The notes below the pieces were generated by a model. That model saw only the letters and a program-made list of their open reading frames with translations. It was not told the DNA's origin and did not search any database. Positions 16,180 to 25,267 of a DNA stretch of 64,000 nt are shown one piece after another. Each line of letters begins with the position of its first letter. The stretch's first letter is position 1. Both the position numbers and the translations under genes were made by a program. The stretch is from SELP01 sp035969385 (GTDB taxonomy: Bacteria > Pseudomonadota > Alphaproteobacteria > Rhodobacterales > Rhodobacteraceae), in NCBI RefSeq assembly GCF_035969385.1, contig NZ_JAYKKJ010000002.1, forward strand, positions 310,001 to 374,000, in the 5' to 3' direction.

Positions 16180-17391
16180 ATGACCGCCCGCCCGATCCTG
16201 TCCAATGACACCGCCCGCCGCCTGTTTCTGGACCGGCACGGGTTGCTGTCCACAATTGGCGGGCCGGGACGCGGGGCCGATCTGGCCGATGTGATCACCG
16301 ACCTTGGCTTCGTTCAGGTGGACAGCGTCAACACGCTGGCCCGGGCGCATGACCTGATCCTATGGTCGCGGCGCGGGCAATATCGGCCCCCCGCCCTGCA
16401 ATCGCTTCTGCACCGGGACCGGGCGGTCTTCGAACACTGGACCCACGATGCATCGGTCATCCCGGTCGCTTTCTTCCACCATTGGCGGCACCGGTTCGAA
16501 ACCGACCGGCAACACCTGCACCGCCGCTGGCAGGAATGGCGGCGTGACGGGTTTCTGGACAAGATCGAAGAAGTCCGCCGCCAGATCGAAACCCAGGGTG
16601 AATGCACCTCCGGAACCGTCGGCGAAGGCGAAGAACGCAAATCCGGCGGCTGGTGGGATTGGCACCCGTCGAAAACCGCGCTCGAATACCTTTGGCGCAC
16701 GGGCGAGGTGTCGGTGGTGCGCCGTGACGGGTTCCAGAAGGTCTATGACCTGACCGAACGGGTCATCCCCCCGGCGCATCTGTCCGCCCGGACCGACCGA
16801 GACGAAAGCGTCGATTGGGCGATGCGGGCCGCGCTGGACCGGCTGGGGTTCGCCACCAGCACCGAGCTTTCCGCCTTCTGGGAACTCGCCACCAAGGAAG
16901 AGGCCCGCGCGTGGTGCCAATCCGCCCTGTCACGCGGCGAGATCATCGAGGTCGAAGTGGAAGGTGCGACCGGCGAGCGGCGACGGGCCTTCGCCCGCCC
17001 CGGTGCTTGGGAAACCTCGCTGCCCGATCCATCGACCCGCGTACGCATCCTCTCCCCCTTCGACCCGGCGCTGCGCGACCGGGCCCGCGCCGAACGGCTG
17101 TTCGGCTTCCACTACCGGATCGAAATCTTCGTGCCCGCGCCAAAGCGAACCTATGGCTACTACGTCTTCCCGGTGATGGAAGGGACCCGGCTGATCGGCC
17201 GGATCGACATGAAGGCGGACCGGCCCGCCGGGGCTGTCGACATCACCGCCTTCTGGCCCGAGGCCGGGGTGCGGATGGGCAAGGGGCGGCTGGCCCGGCT
17301 CGAGGCCGAGATTGAACGGATCGCTCGGTTTGCCGGCTGTCCGGACCTTCGTTTCGCCCCCGGCTGGCTGCGTGATCCCATGGCGCGATAG
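16180..17391 (+). CDS. YcaQ/AlkX-type winged-helix DNA glycosylase
   Basis: The 403-residue protein belongs to the HTH_42 (YcaQ/AlkZ-like) family of DNA glycosylases that excise bulky alkyl lesions and unhook interstrand crosslinks. The signature is the catalytic Q-hydrophobic-D motif in GFVQVDSVNTLARAHDL (about residues 44-50). WWDWHPSKTALEYLWRTGEV and the C-terminal LIGRIDMKADR are also typical. It stands alone between asparaginase (divergent) and the LysE exporter. The activity is inferred from family membership. Confidence 0.87.
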   Translation: MTARPILSNDTARRLFLDRHGLLSTIGGPGRGADLADVITDLGFVQVDSVNTLARAHDLILWSRRGQYRPPALQSLLHRDRAVFEHWTHDASVIPVAFFHHWRHRFETDRQHLHRRWQEWRRDGFLDKIEEVRRQIETQGECTSGTVGEGEERKSGGWWDWHPSKTALEYLWRTGEVSVVRRDGFQKVYDLTERVIPPAHLSARTDRDESVDWAMRAALDRLGFATSTELSAFWELATKEEARAWCQSALSRGEIIEVEVEGATGERRRAFARPGAWETSLPDPSTRVRILSPFDPALRDRARAERLFGFHYRIEIFVPAPKRTYGYYVFPVMEGTRLIGRIDMKADRPAGAVDITAFWPEAGVRMGKGRLARLEAEIERIARFAGCPDLRFAPGWLRDPMAR

Positions 17392-17439
17392 CGCAGGTTC
17401 CGGGTCGCCTGCCGTCCAGCGCGGCTGGATACTGCCCGC

Positions 17440-18048
17440 ATGACCCAGACTGTGCTGCCCCTTCTGATCTTCCTTTTCCCGCTGGCCTACAGCCCGGGAC
17501 CCGGAAACCTATTCTTCGCCGCCAATGGCGCGCGCTTTGGTCTGCGGGCGACCCTGCCTGCGAATGCCGGGTACCACGTCGCGACCTGGGTGGTGACGGT
17601 CGGGATCGGTCTGGGCTTTTCAGCCATGTTAGACACTGTTCCGGCCCTGTTTCGGTGGATTGGGGTCTTCGGCGCTCTCTATGTCCTGTGGCTGGCGCTG
17701 GGCATCCTTCGGGCGGGGATTACGCCAGACAAGGTCGCGGCCCGGTCGGCGGGGTGGTGGGACGGGGCGATCCTGCTGCTGCTCAACCCCAAGGCCTATG
17801 TGATCATCGGCCTGATGTTCAGCCAGTTCCTCGCCTCCGACGCTGACCACCGGTTCGGGCTGGTCCTGCTCATCGCGAGTGTCTTTACACTCAACAACCT
17901 GCTGGCTTTTCTGCTTTGGACCATCGCGGGCGACAGGCTGGCGCGCGGCTTTCGCAACCCGGCGCAAGCGCGATGGCTGACACTCGCCATTGGCGGCGTG
18001 CTGGCCCTGGTCGGGGTCTGGATGTTGCGGAACGGTCTGGTGGGATAG
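17440..18048 (+). CDS. LysE family amino-acid exporter
   Basis: The 202-residue inner-membrane protein has about six hydrophobic segments. The N-terminal PLAYSPGPGNLFFAANGARFG contains the conserved PGP motif of LysE/RhtB transporters, and LLNPKAYVIIGLMFSQF is the second family hallmark. Members export amino acids such as lysine, homoserine or threonine; the substrate cannot be assigned. It is 48 bases after the glycosylase gene and convergent with the EamA transporter gene, separated by only three bases. Confidence 0.9.
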   Translation: MTQTVLPLLIFLFPLAYSPGPGNLFFAANGARFGLRATLPANAGYHVATWVVTVGIGLGFSAMLDTVPALFRWIGVFGALYVLWLALGILRAGITPDKVAARSAGWWDGAILLLLNPKAYVIIGLMFSQFLASDADHRFGLVLLIASVFTLNNLLAFLLWTIAGDRLARGFRNPAQARWLTLAIGGVLALVGVWMLRNGLVG

Positions 18049-18051
18049 ATC

Positions 18052-18912
18052 TCACCCCACCTTTCTTGCCCGAAGCAGTGCAAAGACCCCGCTGCCCACC
18101 ACCAGAACGGACCCCGCGATCATCAGCGTATCGGGGCGTTCCCCGAACACCGTCGCGCCCAGCACGATACCAAAGACCAGTCTTGTATAGCGCCACGGGG
18201 TCACCGCCCCCACCTCGCCCGTCCGCATGGCGATGGTTAGGCTGTTATAGGCGAAGACGCCGAAAACCGTGGCCGCCGCGATCAGCCCGGTGGTGGGCAG
18301 GTCCGGCAGGTGCAGCCCGCCTTCAACAGCGGCAAGGATCGCCCCGGCAAGTGTCAGCATCGCAAAGCCGCAGATGCCCAGTTGCGCATTCGACAGAACC
18401 GGTGGCGCGGCGCGGGTGGCCAGATCGCGCCCCGCGAACCCCAGCATCCCCAAAAGCGCCAGTACCGACAGCGGCTCGAACCCCTCCAGCCCCGGCCGTA
18501 GGATCAACAGCACCCCGGCAAGGCCGACCCCGATCGCGGTCCAGCGCCGCCAGCCGACCCGCTCGCCCAGAAACAGCGCCGCCCCCGCGACCACGACCAG
18601 CGGCGTTGCCTGCAGGATCGCCGTGGCGAATGTCAGCGGCGTCAGGACAAAGGCCAGCGTGTAGAACAGCCGCCCCGTCACCTCGAACCCCGACCGCACA
18701 AGGATCGGACGCGACAGATAGGCGGAGGACCAGATTTCCTGCCCGTTCCGCCTTGTCAGAGCCGCAAATGCCAGCAACCCGCCGATCCCGAACAGCATCA
18801 GAACCTCGCCCGTGGGCAGGTGCTGGGCGGCGGCCTTCAGGAACATGTCCTCGACGGCAAAGCCCGCCATCGCGGCGATCATGAACAGGCTGCCGCGCAG
18901 GTTATCCCCCAT
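18052..18912 (-). CDS. DMT superfamily (EamA) transporter
   Basis: The 286-residue protein has about ten membrane segments arranged as two EamA repeats. The end of the first repeat reads FLGERVGWRRWTAIGVGLAGV, a pattern nearly repeated in the second DMT gene of this window (23682-24545). It probably exports or imports a small metabolite of unknown identity. It is the last gene of a dapA-amidohydrolase-DMT operon; its start overlaps the amidohydrolase gene by 11 bases, so the substrate may relate to the amidohydrolase reaction. Confidence 0.9.
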   Translation of the reverse strand: MGDNLRGSLFMIAAMAGFAVEDMFLKAAAQHLPTGEVLMLFGIGGLLAFAALTRRNGQEIWSSAYLSRPILVRSGFEVTGRLFYTLAFVLTPLTFATAILQATPLVVVAGAALFLGERVGWRRWTAIGVGLAGVLLILRPGLEGFEPLSVLALLGMLGFAGRDLATRAAPPVLSNAQLGICGFAMLTLAGAILAAVEGGLHLPDLPTTGLIAAATVFGVFAYNSLTIAMRTGEVGAVTPWRYTRLVFGIVLGATVFGERPDTLMIAGSVLVVGSGVFALLRARKVG

Positions 18913-20563
18913 GGGTCACCCGCCCGCCCGCAATCGTCGCCCGAATACCAAGTGCGTCGATCTCTGCCTCTGGCACCGCCTCGATATCGCCGGTCAGGAT
19001 CACAAGATCCCCGGAAAGGCCCGGACGGATCGTGCCGGTCAGCCGCTCCATATGCGCGGCCCATGCCCCCCGCGCAGTATAGGCGGCCAGCGTGTCGGAC
19101 AGCGGCAGCCGCTGGTCGCCGGCACCGGGATAGGGGGTGCGGACCAACTGCGCCCGGATCCCGCGCAAGACAGAAATATCCGTCACCGGCCAGTCCGAGG
19201 AAAAACAAACCATGGCGCCCGCCGCCTGCAAATCGCGGCAAAGGAACGCATCGCGCAGGCGGTCCGCCCCGAACGGCTCCATCCCGTCCAGACCGAAATC
19301 TAGAACCCCCGGCCCGTGCACCGGCTGGATCGAACAGGTGACACCCAGCGTGGCAAAGCGGGGCAGGTCAGTCCGGTCCAGCAGTTCGATATGTTCGATC
19401 CGGTGGCGGCTGTCGCGGGGGCCGTTGGCCGCGCGGGCGGCGGCGTATCCGTCCAGCGTCCGGCGCACGGCGGCATCGCCGATGGCATGAACCGCAATCT
19501 GCAACCCGCGCCGGTCGGCCTCTGTCGCGATACGGGCAAATTCGTCCTGCCCGAACAACCCCGCGCCCCGGTGGCCCGGCTGACCGGGATAGTCGTCCAG
19601 CCGAAAGGCCGTCCGGCTGTCCATCACCCCATCCATGAACAGCTTGACCATGCCCGACGACAGCCAGTCATCCGCATAATCGGCGGTCAGCGCGCCGGCC
19701 TCGTCCAGCATGTCCGGCGCCATGTCCGGTTTGAAATGGAACGGCACCTTGACCCGCGCGGTCAGCCGCCCCTCCGCCCGCAACCCGTCCAGCAGGGCAA
19801 GGGTATAGCGGTTTCCGTCCATGTTGATGACGCTGGTAATCCCGTGGGCCGCGCAATGGGCCAGCCCGCGCGCGGCCTTTTCCCGGTCTACCGCCAACGC
19901 GGCGGCATCGGGCCAAGGCGACGGATCGCGGCCCGTGGCAATGCCAAGGTTCACTCGCTCGTCGCCGCCAAGGGCGATGACCTTCGCAAAGGCCTCGAAT
20001 TCGCGCAATTCGCCCGTCGCGGTGCCGTCGTCGCCCATGACCACTTCGTGTCCCGGCGGCGTATCGGCCCCGTACAGCACCCCGGCGGCGCGCAGGGCGG
20101 CGGTATTGGCCCAGACGGTGTGATGATCCGGCGCGGTGATGGCGATGGGGCGGTCCGCGATCACCCGGTCAAGGTCATGGCGGGTCATCGGGCGCCCGAT
20201 CAGCCCGTAATCGCCACCCTGTCCCATCAGCAGCGGGGCCTCGGGATTATCGTTGGCAAAGGCGCGGAACGCGCGGGTCAGCGTCGCCTCCCCCTCGATC
20301 CCGACAAGGGACAGGTGGGTCAGTTCCGATCCGCCCAACACAAGGTGCAGGTGGCTTTCGACAAAGCCGGGCAGGACGGTCGCGCCGCCCGCTTCGATCA
20401 CGCGGGTCGACGGCCCGGCAAGTGGTTCAACCTCGGCCCGGTCGCCCACCGCGACGATCACGCCGTCGCAAATGGCCACGGCCCCGGCACGCGGCCGGTC
20501 CGCCCACATGGTCAGCACGCGCGCCCCGGTGACGATCAGGTCAGGGGCGCGGGTCGCTGTCAT
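18902..20563 (-). CDS. amidohydrolase family protein (YtcJ-like)
   Basis: The 553-residue enzyme is a metal-dependent amidohydrolase of the YtcJ type. The N-terminal strand domain includes LIVTGARVLTMW, and the metal site HxH is in GFVESHLHLVLGG. Later metal ligands are in IAVHAIGDAAVRR and FSSDWPVTDIS. The C-terminus returns to the composite beta-sandwich with GDLVILTGDIEAVP. These enzymes hydrolyse exocyclic amide or imide bonds, but the substrates are mostly unknown. It lies one base after dapA and overlaps the transporter gene. Confidence 0.9.
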   Translation of the reverse strand: MTATRAPDLIVTGARVLTMWADRPRAGAVAICDGVIVAVGDRAEVEPLAGPSTRVIEAGGATVLPGFVESHLHLVLGGSELTHLSLVGIEGEATLTRAFRAFANDNPEAPLLMGQGGDYGLIGRPMTRHDLDRVIADRPIAITAPDHHTVWANTAALRAAGVLYGADTPPGHEVVMGDDGTATGELREFEAFAKVIALGGDERVNLGIATGRDPSPWPDAAALAVDREKAARGLAHCAAHGITSVINMDGNRYTLALLDGLRAEGRLTARVKVPFHFKPDMAPDMLDEAGALTADYADDWLSSGMVKLFMDGVMDSRTAFRLDDYPGQPGHRGAGLFGQDEFARIATEADRRGLQIAVHAIGDAAVRRTLDGYAAARAANGPRDSRHRIEHIELLDRTDLPRFATLGVTCSIQPVHGPGVLDFGLDGMEPFGADRLRDAFLCRDLQAAGAMVCFSSDWPVTDISVLRGIRAQLVRTPYPGAGDQRLPLSDTLAAYTARGAWAAHMERLTGTIRPGLSGDLVILTGDIEAVPEAEIDALGIRATIAGGRVTHGG

Positions 20564-20564
20564 C

Positions 20565-21437
20565 TCAGTTCAGAAGGCCCGCGTGAACCATGGCGCCGCG
20601 CACCCGGTCCTTGGTCCCGTCGCTCAGACCGACCAGCGGCGAGCGGACCTCGTCCGAACACAGGCCCAGCAGGGACATGGCGTATTTCGCGCCCGCAACG
20701 CCCGGCTCGACAAAGATCGCCTGATGCAGCGGCATCAGCCGGTCGGCAAGGGTCAGTGCGGTGGCGTAGTCGCCCGCAAGCGTGGCTTCCTGCATCTCGG
20801 AACACAGTTTCGGCGCGACGTTGGCGGTGACCGAAATGCAGCCGATGCCGCCCATGGCGTTGAACCCATGCGCGGTGGCGTCCTCGCCGGACAGCTGGAT
20901 GAAATCCGCGCCGCAAGTGATCCGCTGTGCGGCGACGCGGGCCAGATCGCCCGTCGCGTCCTTCACCCCGATGATCATCGGGTGCTTGGCCAGCTCGCCC
21001 ATGGTCGCGGGCGACATGTCCACGACCGACCGGCCGGGGATGTTGTAGATCACGATCGGCAGGCCCACCTCGGCGGTGGCCATGAAATGCGCGAACAGCC
21101 CGGCTTGGGTCGGCTTGTTGTAATAGGGGGTGACGACTAGTGCCGCATCGGCCCCGGCGGTCTTGGCGGCTTCGACCAGACGGACGGCTTCGATCGTGTT
21201 GTTCGACCCGGCCCCGGCAATGACAGGCACCCGGCCCGCCGCCTGCGCGACAACGGTTTCGACCACCAGATCATGCTCTTCATGGCTCAGCGTCGGGCTT
21301 TCACCCGTGGTGCCGACCGGGACAAGCCCGTGGCTACCCTGATCGATGTGCCAATCGACAAGTTTCTTGAGCGTCTCAAGATCGACTTGGCCGTTCGCGA
21401 ACGGCGTGACGAGGGCAGGCATGGACCCCTTGATCAT
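20565..21437 (-). CDS. dapA: 4-hydroxy-tetrahydrodipicolinate synthase
   Basis: The 290-residue enzyme condenses pyruvate with aspartate semialdehyde, the first committed step of lysine/diaminopimelate synthesis. Motifs include the substrate loop GTTGESPTLS, Tyr in TPYYNKPTQAGLF, and the Schiff-base Lys in IIGVKDATGDLARV (about residue 161). The C-terminal part is canonical. It is the first gene of a minus-strand operon with the amidohydrolase and DMT transporter, and is divergent from the lytic transglycosylase gene across 151 bases. Confidence 0.93.
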   Translation of the reverse strand: MIKGSMPALVTPFANGQVDLETLKKLVDWHIDQGSHGLVPVGTTGESPTLSHEEHDLVVETVVAQAAGRVPVIAGAGSNNTIEAVRLVEAAKTAGADAALVVTPYYNKPTQAGLFAHFMATAEVGLPIVIYNIPGRSVVDMSPATMGELAKHPMIIGVKDATGDLARVAAQRITCGADFIQLSGEDATAHGFNAMGGIGCISVTANVAPKLCSEMQEATLAGDYATALTLADRLMPLHQAIFVEPGVAGAKYAMSLLGLCSDEVRSPLVGLSDGTKDRVRGAMVHAGLLN

Positions 21438-21588
21438 GATACGCTTCCTTCAGGTTGGACGGGGCGGTCCATCCGCCCCTTGAAATGCGCGCGGAACCTA
21501 GACGGGTTTCCGCCGATTGCCAAGTTTGTGAGTTGCCTGTGCAGGGGGGTGCGTTACGATTTCTGTCAAAACGAGCAGAAAGACACAC

Positions 21589-23685
21589 ATGCGTTTCCTT
21601 GGTTTCCTCCTCCGCTCGGGTCCGGGCACCGTTTTGGCCTTGTTTCTGGGCCTCTCGGCCTTTGCCCAACAATCCGCGAATCCCTCGGTCGCGGCGGCGT
21701 TTCAGGCGGGGCGGGACGACAATTGGGACCTTGCCTTCGCGCTTTTGCCGCCCGGCGATGATCTGGCCCGTGACCTGCTGATCTGGACCCGGCTGCGGCA
21801 GGAAGACAGCGGCGCGCGTTTTGACGACTATCTTGATTTCCTGCCGCGCCGCCGGGATTGGCCGGGGATGGACCGGCTTCGCGCGCGGGGCGAACAGATC
21901 ATGCCGCCCGACCTGAACCCCGACCGGGTGATCGCCTGGTTCGACGGGGACCTGCCCGAAACCGGGATCGGGGCCGTGCGTCTGGCCGCCGCGATGATCG
22001 CCCGTGGCAATGCCGCCGGGGCCGAGGCGATGCTGCGCGAGGTCTGGCTGACGCAAAGCCTGTCGGACGAGGGGCACGAGGCCCTGATCGCCGCCCATGC
22101 CGATACCCTGCGCCCGCTGCATGGACAGCGCACCGATGCGATGCTCTGGCGCTGGCGCAAGGAAGATGCGGCGCGGATGATCGACCTGCTGACCGGCGAT
22201 GAACAGGCGCTCTATGCCGCGCGGCTGGCCTTTCTGACCAAGGCGCCCGACGCCACCCAGACCTTCAACGCCCTGCCAACCCGCCTGCGGGCAGATGTCG
22301 GGCTGGCCTATGACCGGTTCAACTGGCTGGCCGACCGGGGCGACTGGACCGAGGCGGTCGCGGTGCTGAAATCCCATTCCACCCGAGCCGAGGATATGGG
22401 CCAGCCGTTCCGCTGGTCGGGATGGCGGCGGACGCTGGCTCGCTGGGAAATGCGCGAAGGCCGCTACCAATCCGCCTATGACCTTGCCAGCCAGCATTTC
22501 CTGACCGCCGATGATGGCGAAAGCTATGCCGATCTGGAATGGCTGTCGGGTTACCTTGCCCTGCGCTGGCTGGACCGGCCCGGCGTCGCCCTGCGCCATT
22601 TCGAACGGATGGCCGCCGCCGTGGACGGGCCGATCTCCGAGGGCCGCGCCGGATACTGGATCGGCCGCACCCACGAGGCGCTGGGGAACGAGGCCGCCGC
22701 CGTCGCCGCCTATGCCCACGGGGCCCAGCACCAGACGAGCTTCTACGGCCTTCTCGCCGCCGAAAAGCTGGGCCAGTCGCTCGACCCCGCCCTGACCGGG
22801 TCCGAGGTCTTTCCCGACTGGCAGTCGGCCCCTTTTCTGGGCGAGGAAAAGACCCGCGCCGCCCTGACCCTTCTGTCCGCCGACGAACGGGTCGGCGCGG
22901 TCCTGTTCTTTGCCGATCTGGGGCGCGAGTTGGACCGGACCGAACTGGCGCAACTGGGCGAGATCCTTGTGGCGCTGGACGAAAGTTTCTACGCGGTGCT
23001 TCTGGGCAAGGCCGGGGTCGCGCGGGGGCTGATGGTCCCGGCGATCTACTACCCCGACCACCCCCTGTCCCGCAAAGACATCCCCGTCAGCGCCGAACTC
23101 GCCATGTCCATCGCCCGCCGCGAAAGCGAATTTCGCACCGATGCAGGCAGCGCCGTCGGGGCGCTTGGGCTGATGCAGGTCATGCCGGGCACCGCCGAGG
23201 ACATGGCCGACGACCTGGGTCTCGACTACAATCGGTGGCGTCTGACCTCGGACTGGGACTACAACGCCATGCTCGGCGCCCGCTATCTGGAACTTCTGGA
23301 ACAGGAATTCGGCCCCTCGCCGGTGTTCATCGCGGCGGGCTATAACGCCGGGCCGCGCCGTCCCCGCGACTGGATTGCCGAACGGGGCGACCCCCGAACT
23401 GGCGAAATCGACGTGATCGACTGGATCGAGATGATCCCCTTCCGCGAAACCCGCAACTACGTGCAGCGGGTCGCGGAATCGATTCCCGTCTACCGGGCGC
23501 GGCTGACCGGCCAGACCGGGCAGATCAGGTTCACTGCCATGCTGGTGGGGGAAAAGCCGGTGATCCGGCCCGTTGCGCGGCCTGCCGCCGGGAACCCCGC
23601 CGAAACGCCGGTTCCCGCCGCAACAGAAGTCCCGGCTACCAACCTTGCCCCTGCGATCAGCCTGCGGCCCGTTGCCCGGCCCTAA
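21589..23685 (+). CDS. soluble lytic murein transglycosylase (Slt-type)
   Basis: The 698-residue protein is exported (hydrophobic N-terminus, cleavage near SAFA-QQ). An alpha-helical superhelical region fills residues about 40-470. The C-terminal catalytic domain has the Glu of SIARRESEFRTDAGSAVG, then GLMQVMPGTA and FIAAGYNAGPRR. It cleaves glycan strands between MurNAc and GlcNAc, leaving 1,6-anhydro ends. A proline/alanine-rich tail closes the protein. It is divergent from dapA and convergent with the DMT gene, overlapping its stop by four bases. Confidence 0.93.
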   Translation: MRFLGFLLRSGPGTVLALFLGLSAFAQQSANPSVAAAFQAGRDDNWDLAFALLPPGDDLARDLLIWTRLRQEDSGARFDDYLDFLPRRRDWPGMDRLRARGEQIMPPDLNPDRVIAWFDGDLPETGIGAVRLAAAMIARGNAAGAEAMLREVWLTQSLSDEGHEALIAAHADTLRPLHGQRTDAMLWRWRKEDAARMIDLLTGDEQALYAARLAFLTKAPDATQTFNALPTRLRADVGLAYDRFNWLADRGDWTEAVAVLKSHSTRAEDMGQPFRWSGWRRTLARWEMREGRYQSAYDLASQHFLTADDGESYADLEWLSGYLALRWLDRPGVALRHFERMAAAVDGPISEGRAGYWIGRTHEALGNEAAAVAAYAHGAQHQTSFYGLLAAEKLGQSLDPALTGSEVFPDWQSAPFLGEEKTRAALTLLSADERVGAVLFFADLGRELDRTELAQLGEILVALDESFYAVLLGKAGVARGLMVPAIYYPDHPLSRKDIPVSAELAMSIARRESEFRTDAGSAVGALGLMQVMPGTAEDMADDLGLDYNRWRLTSDWDYNAMLGARYLELLEQEFGPSPVFIAAGYNAGPRRPRDWIAERGDPRTGEIDVIDWIEMIPFRETRNYVQRVAESIPVYRARLTGQTGQIRFTAMLVGEKPVIRPVARPAAGNPAETPVPAATEVPATNLAPAISLRPVARP

Positions 23686-24545
23686 CCCTTCACCCGCGCC
23701 CGCCACAGGGTAAACAGACCCGCCGCAACCACGATGGCGGTTCCGACCGCCACGTTGGTGCGCAGGGTTTCCCCGAACACCGCGATCCCAAGGGCCGAGG
23801 CGAAGACCAGTTGCAGATAGGCAAAGGGCTGCACGGCGCTGGCCTCTGCCACCTCGTAGGTCTTGATCAGTAGGTAATGCCCCACCGCCCCGGTCACGCA
23901 CAACAGGCCCATCCAAGCCCAATCCGGCGTGGTCATCGGCTCCCAATTGAAGACGCCGACCACCGTCACCGCCGCCGCCCCCGTGACCCCGGTCCAGAAA
24001 AACGACGTCGCGGCGCTGTCTTTGCGGGCCGCATAGCGGGTCAGCAGCGCATAGAGCGCGAACATCAGCGCAGAGGCGACGGGGAACAAAGCGGCAGGAG
24101 AAAACACCGTGAACCCCGGTTCCAGAATGATCAGGACCCCGACAAACCCGACCCCGATCGCCGCCCAGCGGCGCCAGCCTACGGCCTCTCCCAGAATCGG
24201 GCCGGACAGGGCGGCGACCAGAAGCGGGTAGGCGGCAAAGATCGCATGGCTTTCCACCAGTCCCAGATAGGTGAACCCCGCGACCATCACGCAGATTTCC
24301 GCCACGAGCAGAACGCCGCGAAAGGTCTGCAACAGCGGTTGGCTGGTGGCCGCAGCGGCCCGGATCGACCCTTCCTTGCGGCTGGCAATCGCGATCACGA
24401 AGGCGGCAAAGAACCAGTATCGGATCATCACCACCATCAACACGTTGTATTCCGACGCAAGGTGGCGGCTGATCCCGTCCTGCATCGCAAAAACAAAGGT
24501 CGTCGCGGTCATCAACAGGATGCCAAGGCGGGTGTTGGTCTGCAT
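23682..24545 (-). CDS. DMT superfamily (EamA) transporter
   Basis: The 287-residue protein has about ten membrane segments in two EamA repeats. The first repeat ends ILGEAVGWRRWAAIGVGFVGV, closely matching the DMT protein encoded at 18052-18912, so the two are likely paralogues. The substrate is unknown. Its ATG overlaps the stop of mnmD by one base (TGATG on the minus strand), so it is cotranslated with a tRNA modification gene, an arrangement without an obvious functional explanation. Confidence 0.9.
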   Translation of the reverse strand: MQTNTRLGILLMTATTFVFAMQDGISRHLASEYNVLMVVMIRYWFFAAFVIAIASRKEGSIRAAAATSQPLLQTFRGVLLVAEICVMVAGFTYLGLVESHAIFAAYPLLVAALSGPILGEAVGWRRWAAIGVGFVGVLIILEPGFTVFSPAALFPVASALMFALYALLTRYAARKDSAATSFFWTGVTGAAAVTVVGVFNWEPMTTPDWAWMGLLCVTGAVGHYLLIKTYEVAEASAVQPFAYLQLVFASALGIAVFGETLRTNVAVGTAIVVAAGLFTLWRARVKG

Positions 24546-25219
24546 CAGGTGGGCATCCTTGCGCGGGTCATATGCCGTTTGCGGCCGTAGCCGGGGGTGC
24601 GGGTGACGGCGAACCCCGCCGCCTCAAGCGACCGGCGCACATGGCCCGCTGCGGTATAGGTCGCGGCGGTGCCAGCCGGGGCCGTATGCCGGGCAACCTC
24701 TGCCATCAGGTCCGGCCCCCAAAGTTCGGGATTCTTGGCCGGGGAAAACCCGTCCAGAAACCACGCATCCGCAACGCCCTCCCAATCGGGCAGGGTCAGG
24801 CGGGCATCGCCGCGCCGGATGTCCAGCCGCACCTTGCCAAAGCCATAGGGGCCATCGTCCGCCCGGATCGCAGCCACAAGCGCCTCCGCCCGTTCCGCCA
24901 GCACCGGAAAGGCCGCCAGCGCGGTGGCCATATCCGCAGGCGTCATCGGATAGGCCTCGAAGGTGGTGAACGTCAGGGTGTCGGGCTGCCCCGCCGAGTC
25001 AAAGGCCCGCCAGGCCATCAGAAAGTTCAGCCCCGTCCCGAACCCCAGTTCCGCGATCCGGAAGCCGCCACCAAAGCGGGCGGGGAGGTCATTGCCGTCA
25101 AGAAACACATGCGCGGTTTCGGCCAGCCCGTCATCAAGGCTGAAATAGGGGTCGTCGAACCGGCGCGAGATCGGGATGCGCCCGTCGCGCCAGTCTAGAT
25201 CTGCCGTCTGGTCTGCCAT
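24545..25219 (-). CDS. mnmD: tRNA (5-methylaminomethyl-2-thiouridine)(34)-methyltransferase MnmD
   Basis: The 224-residue protein is the free-standing methyltransferase half of MnmC. WRDGRIPISRRFDDPYFS and AETAHVFLDGNDLP open the domain, AELGFGTGLNFLMAW binds S-adenosylmethionine, and DAWFLDGFSPAKNPELW is the family active-site motif. It methylates nm5s2U34 to mnm5s2U34 in wobble uridines of tRNA. The start at 25219 was preferred over one ten codons upstream, which would leave little room in front of the divergent FAD oxidase gene. The missing oxidase half (MnmC2-like) is that neighbour. Confidence 0.9.
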   Translation of the reverse strand: MADQTADLDWRDGRIPISRRFDDPYFSLDDGLAETAHVFLDGNDLPARFGGGFRIAELGFGTGLNFLMAWRAFDSAGQPDTLTFTTFEAYPMTPADMATALAAFPVLAERAEALVAAIRADDGPYGFGKVRLDIRRGDARLTLPDWEGVADAWFLDGFSPAKNPELWGPDLMAEVARHTAPAGTAATYTAAGHVRRSLEAAGFAVTRTPGYGRKRHMTRARMPT

Positions 25220-25267
25220 GTCGCCATGCCTTAAGGGTTGGCGCGACATTGGGCGAGGGAACGGGGA

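Noticed and set aside
21376..23946. 856-codon open frame on the minus strand opposite the lytic transglycosylase gene
   Set aside because: The transglycosylase frame has a signal peptide and catalytic motifs, and the antisense frame is a product of high-GC third-position bias, with no recognisable motif.
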